DNA of 9,817 bases from contig DIVQ01000140.1 of NCBI GenBank assembly GCA_002423325.1, forward strand, positions 1-9,817, written 5' to 3'. Shown here one piece after another: positions 6,267 through 9,817 of this stretch. The position numbers were made by a program, and so were the translations under genes. Numbering within the stretch: the stretch's first letter is position 1; the number at the start of each line of letters is the position of its first letter. Source of the stretch: Anaerolineales bacterium UBA6128. GTDB lineage: Bacteria > Chloroflexota > Anaerolineae > UBA1429. The notes below the pieces were generated by a model that did not search any database, was not told the origin of the DNA, and saw nothing but the letters and a program-made list of their open reading frames with translations.

Positions 6267-6332
6267 ATGCAGTGGTGTGCGAGTCTGCACGGCGCAGAGC
6301 AGGGGCAAGTCTTGGAAGGTGGTTCATCGTGA
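6267..6332 (+). other. Possible 21-codon coupling ORF between atpF and atpH
   Basis: An ATG one base after the atpF stop opens a 21-codon frame (beginning MQWCASLHG) that ends in TGA at 6330-6332. That stop overlaps the proposed atpH start as GTGA. It has no clear ribosome site and no recognisable product. It could pass ribosomes to atpH by coupling, or be chance. Confidence 0.2.
6314..6322 (+). promoter_or_regulatory. Likely ribosome site for the atpH GTG start
   Basis: GGAAGGTGG lies 6 bases before GTG at 6329. It is the only purine-rich site near a start codon upstream of the delta homology, so 6329 is preferred over GTG at 6272. Confidence 0.5.
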
Positions 6333-6670
6333 CACTCTCGGCTGAGCGTACAGCCCACTCCACGGCAAGCGCAGGGATCAACGGCGCTGCGCCAGCGGCC
6401 CGCGCGCACGTGCGCGTGGCCGTGGCCCTGCGTGAAGACGAGACGGAGGCGCTGCGCGTGGCACTCGAGCATGTGTTCCATCGTCCGCTGGCGCTCGAGA
6501 TCGAGACGACTCCCGACATCCTGGGGGGCGTCTGGGTGCGCGTGGGGGATACCGTCATCGACGGCAGCCTGCGCGGCAAGCTCGAAACGTTGCGGCATCA
6601 TCTGCGATCGCAGTGCGACAGCCTGCTGACCGCTGGCAAATGGTCTGGAGCGAGGACCCGGGAGTCATGA
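6329..6670 (+). CDS. atpH: F1Fo ATP synthase subunit delta, C-terminal domain only
   Basis: The product is 113 aa, against about 175-185 aa for normal delta. Residues 27-93 match the C-terminal delta/OSCP domain, with the signature GGVWVRVGDTVIDGSLRG at 66-83. Residues 1-26 are low-complexity Ala/Ser/Thr-rich. The six-helix N-terminal domain (about 105 aa) that caps the alpha subunits is absent. The furthest in-frame start, GTG at 6272, would add only 19 residues, and the frame is closed further up by the atpF stop. The missing part therefore cannot be recovered from this frame. The gene ends in TGA overlapping the atpA ATG (ATGA at 6667-6670), implying translational coupling. The conserved part is expected to bind the C-terminus of subunit b; how alpha is held is unclear. 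The start is uncertain, the family is clear. Confidence 0.8.
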   Translation: MTLSAERTAHSTASAGINGAAPAARAHVRVAVALREDETEALRVALEHVFHRPLALEIETTPDILGGVWVRVGDTVIDGSLRGKLETLRHHLRSQCDSLLTAGKWSGARTRES

Positions 6671-8199
6671 GCGAACGCACCAGGCCCGAGGAGCCCGAAG
6701 CGATCTCTGAGACGCTGTGCACGCAGATCAGCGACTATCAGTTCAGTTTGCGTGCGGTCGCGCTGGGCACCGTGATGGATGTGGGCGACGGCATCGCGCA
6801 CATCTCGGGGCTGTATGACGTCATGGTGGGCGAGATGCTGCAGTTCGCCGACGACACGCTGGGTATGGCGCTCAACCTGGAGACTGGCGGCGTTGGCGCC
6901 ATCATCCTGGGCGACGCCCACGCTATCGTCGAGGGCTCAAGCGTGCGGGCGCTCGGTCGATTGGTGTCGGTGCCGGTGGGCCGGGACCTGTTGGGGCGCG
7001 TGGTGGATCCTTTGGGGCGCCCACTGGACGGCAAGGAACCGGTGCACACCGGACGCGAACGCCCGGTCGAGTGGCCCGCCGCGCGCATTATCGACCGTTC
7101 ACCGGTGAACGAGCCGTTGCAGACAGGCATCAAGGCCATCGATGCGTTGGTGCCCATCGGTCGTGGGCAGCGCGAGCTGATCATTGGCGACCGCCAGACC
7201 GGCAAGACGACGATTGCCATCGACGCGATCCTGAATCAGCACCGCGACGACGTGCTGTGCATCTATGTCGCGATTGGGCAGCGATTGGCGACGATTGCCC
7301 AAGTCGTCCACACGCTCGACCGCGCCGGCGCTCTTGAGCACACCATCGTGGTCTCTGCTGAGGCCAGCGCGCCCGCAGCGTTGCAGTATCTGGCCCCCTA
7401 CGCTGGCTGCGCCATGGGCGAAGAGTTCATGTATGACGGCCGCGATGTGCTGATCGTCTATGACGACCTGACCAAGCACGCGTGGGCCTACCGCCAGATC
7501 TCGCTGCTGCTGCGGCGGCCGCCCGGCCGCGAAGCGTACCCGGGTGACGTCTTCTACCTGCACTCGCGGTTGCTGGAGCGAGCCGGCCATCTGGATGCCG
7601 AGCATGGCGGCGGCTCGATGACGGCGCTGCCGATCGTCGAGACGCAGCTCGGCGACCTGGCTGCCTACGTGCCTACCAACATTATCTCGATCACCGACGG
7701 CCAGATCTTTCTCGAGGACGAGCTTTTCCACTCGGGCATGCGTCCGGCTATAAACGCGGGGCTGTCGGTCTCGCGCGTGGGCGGCGCCGCTCAGGTGCCC
7801 GCCATGAAGAGCGTGGCCGGGCAGTTGCGGCTGGAGCTAGCGCAGTACCGCGAGATGGCCGTATTTGCCCAGTTCGGCACCGAGATTGACGCGTCTACGC
7901 AAATGGCGCTGGAGCGCGGGTCGCGCCTGCGTGAGGTGCTCAAACAGGGCCCGCACGAGCCGGTGGCCTTGGAGGACCAGGTGGCGCTCTATTATGCGGT
8001 GACCCGCGGGCACATGGACGACGTGCCCTTGGCCCACGTGCACGTGTTCGAGCAGCAGTTCCTGGCGTTCCTGCGTCAGAAGCGGCAGAGCCTGCGCAAC
8101 GCCATCACCATTCAGCGCGAACTGTCCACCGACATCGAGCGCATGTTGGTGGACGCGATCAACGAGTTCAAGCAGCACGAGATGCTGCTGGGCGAGTAA
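6667..8199 (+). CDS. atpA: F1Fo ATP synthase subunit alpha
   Basis: The 510-aa product has normal family length. It forms the alternating non-catalytic nucleotide sites of the F1 hexamer. The N-terminal beta-barrel spans about 25-95. The Walker A loop GDRQTGKT is at 174-181. VLIVYDDLTKHAWAYRQ (261-277) covers the Walker B area. RRPPGREAYPGDVFYLHSRL (283-302) is the alpha signature. Arg370 in LSVSRVGGAAQ is the arginine finger that reaches the catalytic site on beta. The helical C-terminal domain follows from about 380. The ATG at 6667 overlaps the atpH stop and has GGGAG just before it (6660-6664). A longer frame from 6613 would lie inside atpH and adds no homology. Confidence 0.96.
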   Translation: MSERTRPEEPEAISETLCTQISDYQFSLRAVALGTVMDVGDGIAHISGLYDVMVGEMLQFADDTLGMALNLETGGVGAIILGDAHAIVEGSSVRALGRLVSVPVGRDLLGRVVDPLGRPLDGKEPVHTGRERPVEWPAARIIDRSPVNEPLQTGIKAIDALVPIGRGQRELIIGDRQTGKTTIAIDAILNQHRDDVLCIYVAIGQRLATIAQVVHTLDRAGALEHTIVVSAEASAPAALQYLAPYAGCAMGEEFMYDGRDVLIVYDDLTKHAWAYRQISLLLRRPPGREAYPGDVFYLHSRLLERAGHLDAEHGGGSMTALPIVETQLGDLAAYVPTNIISITDGQIFLEDELFHSGMRPAINAGLSVSRVGGAAQVPAMKSVAGQLRLELAQYREMAVFAQFGTEIDASTQMALERGSRLREVLKQGPHEPVALEDQVALYYAVTRGHMDDVPLAHVHVFEQQFLAFLRQKRQSLRNAITIQRELSTDIERMLVDAINEFKQHEMLLGE

Positions 8200-8202
8200 A
8201 AG

Positions 8203-9069
8203 ATGCCCACGCTGCGCGACATCAAAAGCCACATCGGCAGTGTGCGCAACATCGCCAAGGTCACGCGGGCCATGGAGATGGTGTCGGCGGCCCGTAACCA
8301 CCGACTGGTGTCGCGCGTAGAAAGCACACGCGTCTTTGCGGACAAATCCTGGGAGGTGCTCAACCACCTGGCGGCGGCGGCCGAATCAGGCGTCCGTGAC
8401 AACCCGCTGTTCTGTGGCTATTCGGCGGTCAACCGTATCGGCATGCTGCTCATCACGAGTGACCGTGGTATGGTGGGCGCCTATGATGCCAGCGTGCTGT
8501 CCACGGCGACGGGCTACATCGAAGCGCACGCACAGCGCGTGCAGGTGATCACCGTCGGCAAGGTGGGGCGCACGGCGATGTTGCGCCGGGGGGTCCCCAT
8601 CCACGCCGAGTTCACCAGCTTGGGCGAGAATATCGACATCGGCGACCTGACGCCCGTGGCGCGGGTTATCCAGGAGGGTTTTGACGATCACAGCTTTGAC
8701 GAGGTTGTGATCGCCTACACGCAGTTTCGCGCCGGTGCGCGGCTCAAACCGGCGATCAAGCAACTGCTGCCAGTTTGCCCTGAGAGTGAGCCCGATACGC
8801 GGGCCTATCTTTACGAGCCCAGCCCCAGTGAGCTGCTGATGGCGCTTCTCCCCCGGTTGATCCGTTTCCAGATCTACCAGGCGTTTCTCGAATCACAGGC
8901 CGCGGAGAACACCTCGCGGATGGTGGCGATGCACGCCGCCACGCAGAACGCCAGCGACATCATTGACGGCCTTTCGATCAGCTATAACAAGGCGCGCCAA
9001 CAGGCGATTACGTCGGAAATGCTGGACATTCTGGGCGGGGCCAGCGCAATAGGCGCACGACAGGAATAG
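8203..9069 (+). CDS. atpG: F1Fo ATP synthase subunit gamma
   Basis: The 288-aa product is the central rotor shaft. Its N-terminal helix, IKSHIGSVRNIAKVTRAMEM (7-26), and C-terminal helix (about 238-282, with MHAATQNASDIIDGL and YNKARQQAITSEMLDILGGA) make the antiparallel coiled coil inside the alpha/beta ring. The middle (about 75-200) is the Rossmann-like domain, including LLITSDRGMVGAYD (82-95). The start lies 3 bases after the atpA stop with no strong ribosome site of its own, so it is probably translated by coupling with atpA. The length is normal for the family. Confidence 0.95.
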   Translation: MPTLRDIKSHIGSVRNIAKVTRAMEMVSAARNHRLVSRVESTRVFADKSWEVLNHLAAAAESGVRDNPLFCGYSAVNRIGMLLITSDRGMVGAYDASVLSTATGYIEAHAQRVQVITVGKVGRTAMLRRGVPIHAEFTSLGENIDIGDLTPVARVIQEGFDDHSFDEVVIAYTQFRAGARLKPAIKQLLPVCPESEPDTRAYLYEPSPSELLMALLPRLIRFQIYQAFLESQAAENTSRMVAMHAATQNASDIIDGLSISYNKARQQAITSEMLDILGGASAIGARQE

Positions 9070-9073
9070 CAGA

Positions 9074-9817
9074 ATGGTAGAGCGAGCAAGCGGCACAGTG
9101 GTGCAGGTGATCGGGCCCGTGGTGGACATTGCGTTCCCCGCGGAGCATGTGCCGCCAGTGTACAATGCCATAGACGTTCACATCCCCGGCCAAGCTCCGC
9201 TGGTGGTAGAGGTGCAGCAGCAGCTGCGTAACCACTGGGCGCGCTGCGTGGCCATGGGTCCCACCGAAGGTCTGCGTCGTGGCCTGAAGGCCATTGACCG
9301 CGGCGAGCCTATTACTGTGCCGGTGGGTCCGGCCACCCTGGGGCGGATGGTGAACGCGCTGGGCGAACCCATCGACGACCTCGGACCGGTCTCGCAGGAT
9401 CGCATGTTGCCGATTCATCGCTCTCCGCCCAGCTTTGTGGAGCAGTCCACCGAGATTGAGGTGTTCGAGACCGGCCTGAAGGCCATTGATCTGCTCACGC
9501 CGTTTCCCAGAGGCGGCAAGATCGGCATCTTTGGCGGCGCCGGCGTGGGCAAGACCGTCATCATCTATGAGCTGATCCGCAATATCGCCTATGAGCATGG
9601 CGGCTATTCGGTGTTCTGTGGCGTGGGCGAGCGCAGCCGCGAAGGCAACGATCTGTGGCGCGAGACCCAGGAAGCGGGCGTGCTGGACAAGACCGCACTG
9701 GTGCTGGGCCAGATGAACGAGCCCCCGGGCGTGCGCGCGCGCGTTGCGATGACGGCACTGTCGATGGCCGAAAGTTTTCGCGATGACGGCAATGACGTGC
9801 TGCTGTTCATCGACAAC
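9074..9817 (+). CDS. atpD: F1Fo ATP synthase subunit beta (3' end outside window)
   Basis: The reading frame from ATG 9074 stays open for 248 codons to the window edge, about half of a normal beta subunit. It opens with GTVVQVIGPVVDIAFP (7-22), the typical beta-barrel start. The Walker A loop GGAGVGKT is at 154-161. Glu186 in GVGERSREGNDL (183-194) is the catalytic glutamate. The Walker B strand VLLFIDN (242-248) is the last thing visible. AGGA at 9062-9065 lies 8 bases upstream of the start, and only 4 bases separate it from the atpG stop. The remaining part, with the hinge and C-terminal domain, lies beyond the window, where atpC would also be expected. Confidence 0.96.
   Translation, partial: MVERASGTVVQVIGPVVDIAFPAEHVPPVYNAIDVHIPGQAPLVVEVQQQLRNHWARCVAMGPTEGLRRGLKAIDRGEPITVPVGPATLGRMVNALGEPIDDLGPVSQDRMLPIHRSPPSFVEQSTEIEVFETGLKAIDLLTPFPRGGKIGIFGGAGVGKTVIIYELIRNIAYEHGGYSVFCGVGERSREGNDLWRETQEAGVLDKTALVLGQMNEPPGVRARVAMTALSMAESFRDDGNDVLLFIDN

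Noticed and set aside
5491..6579. Long minus-strand open frame (362 codons) opposite atpE, atpF and atpH
   Set aside because: The translation is Ser/Arg/Ala-rich low-complexity, has no recognisable domain, and lies opposite three clear genes. It is a GC-bias shadow.
1..9817. Search for tRNA, rRNA, CRISPR, insertion sequence or defence genes
   Set aside because: I saw no regular spaced repeats, no transposase or integrase motifs, and no RNA-gene signature by eye on either strand.

Overview
The window is GC-rich bacterial DNA and almost fully coded. The gene set and protein style (a C-terminally extended CoA-disulfide-reductase-type flavoprotein, a UroD-superfamily protein beside a PurO-type IMP cyclohydrolase, and an F1Fo operon whose subunits start with short Chloroflexota-like N-termini) suggest a member of the Chloroflexota, perhaps Anaerolineae-like. 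This is inferred from protein character only and is not proven.

Layout. (1) 1-1784, plus strand: the 3' part of a large sulfur-trafficking flavoprotein. It carries the end of a pyridine-nucleotide-disulfide reductase, then rhodanese, TusA and DsrE-like domains, and is followed by a strong hairpin terminator at 1806-1841. (2) 1842-1964: a short gap with a cluster of small GC-rich palindromes. (3) 1965-3702, minus strand: two genes that look like one operon. A UroD/methyltransferase-superfamily protein is transcribed first and a PurO-type IMP cyclohydrolase second, with a long imperfect inverted repeat between them. (4) 3703-3898: a divergent promoter region with two near-consensus sigma70-type promoters facing opposite ways, both with 17-bp spacers. 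(5) 3899-9817, plus strand: an F1Fo ATP synthase operon in the order AtpZ/I-like, atpB (a), atpE (c), atpF (b), atpH (delta), atpA (alpha), atpG (gamma), atpD (beta, cut by the window end). atpC would lie beyond the window.

The ATP synthase genes encode a proton-type enzyme by motif: the c subunit has the carboxylate Glu but lacks the Na+-type Ser/Thr and Gln ligands. They are tightly packed and partly overlap. Three things depart from the textbook operon. The first gene encodes an internally duplicated AtpZ-like protein with four predicted membrane segments. The delta gene encodes only the C-terminal delta domain and lies in the same reading frame as atpF, separated by one TAG stop. The atpE-atpF junction has a hairpin whose left arm can also pair with the atpF Shine-Dalgarno sequence, ahead of a TTG start.

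I saw no mobile element, CRISPR array, tRNA, rRNA or defence system. This is mostly a housekeeping region with a few structural oddities worth checking.
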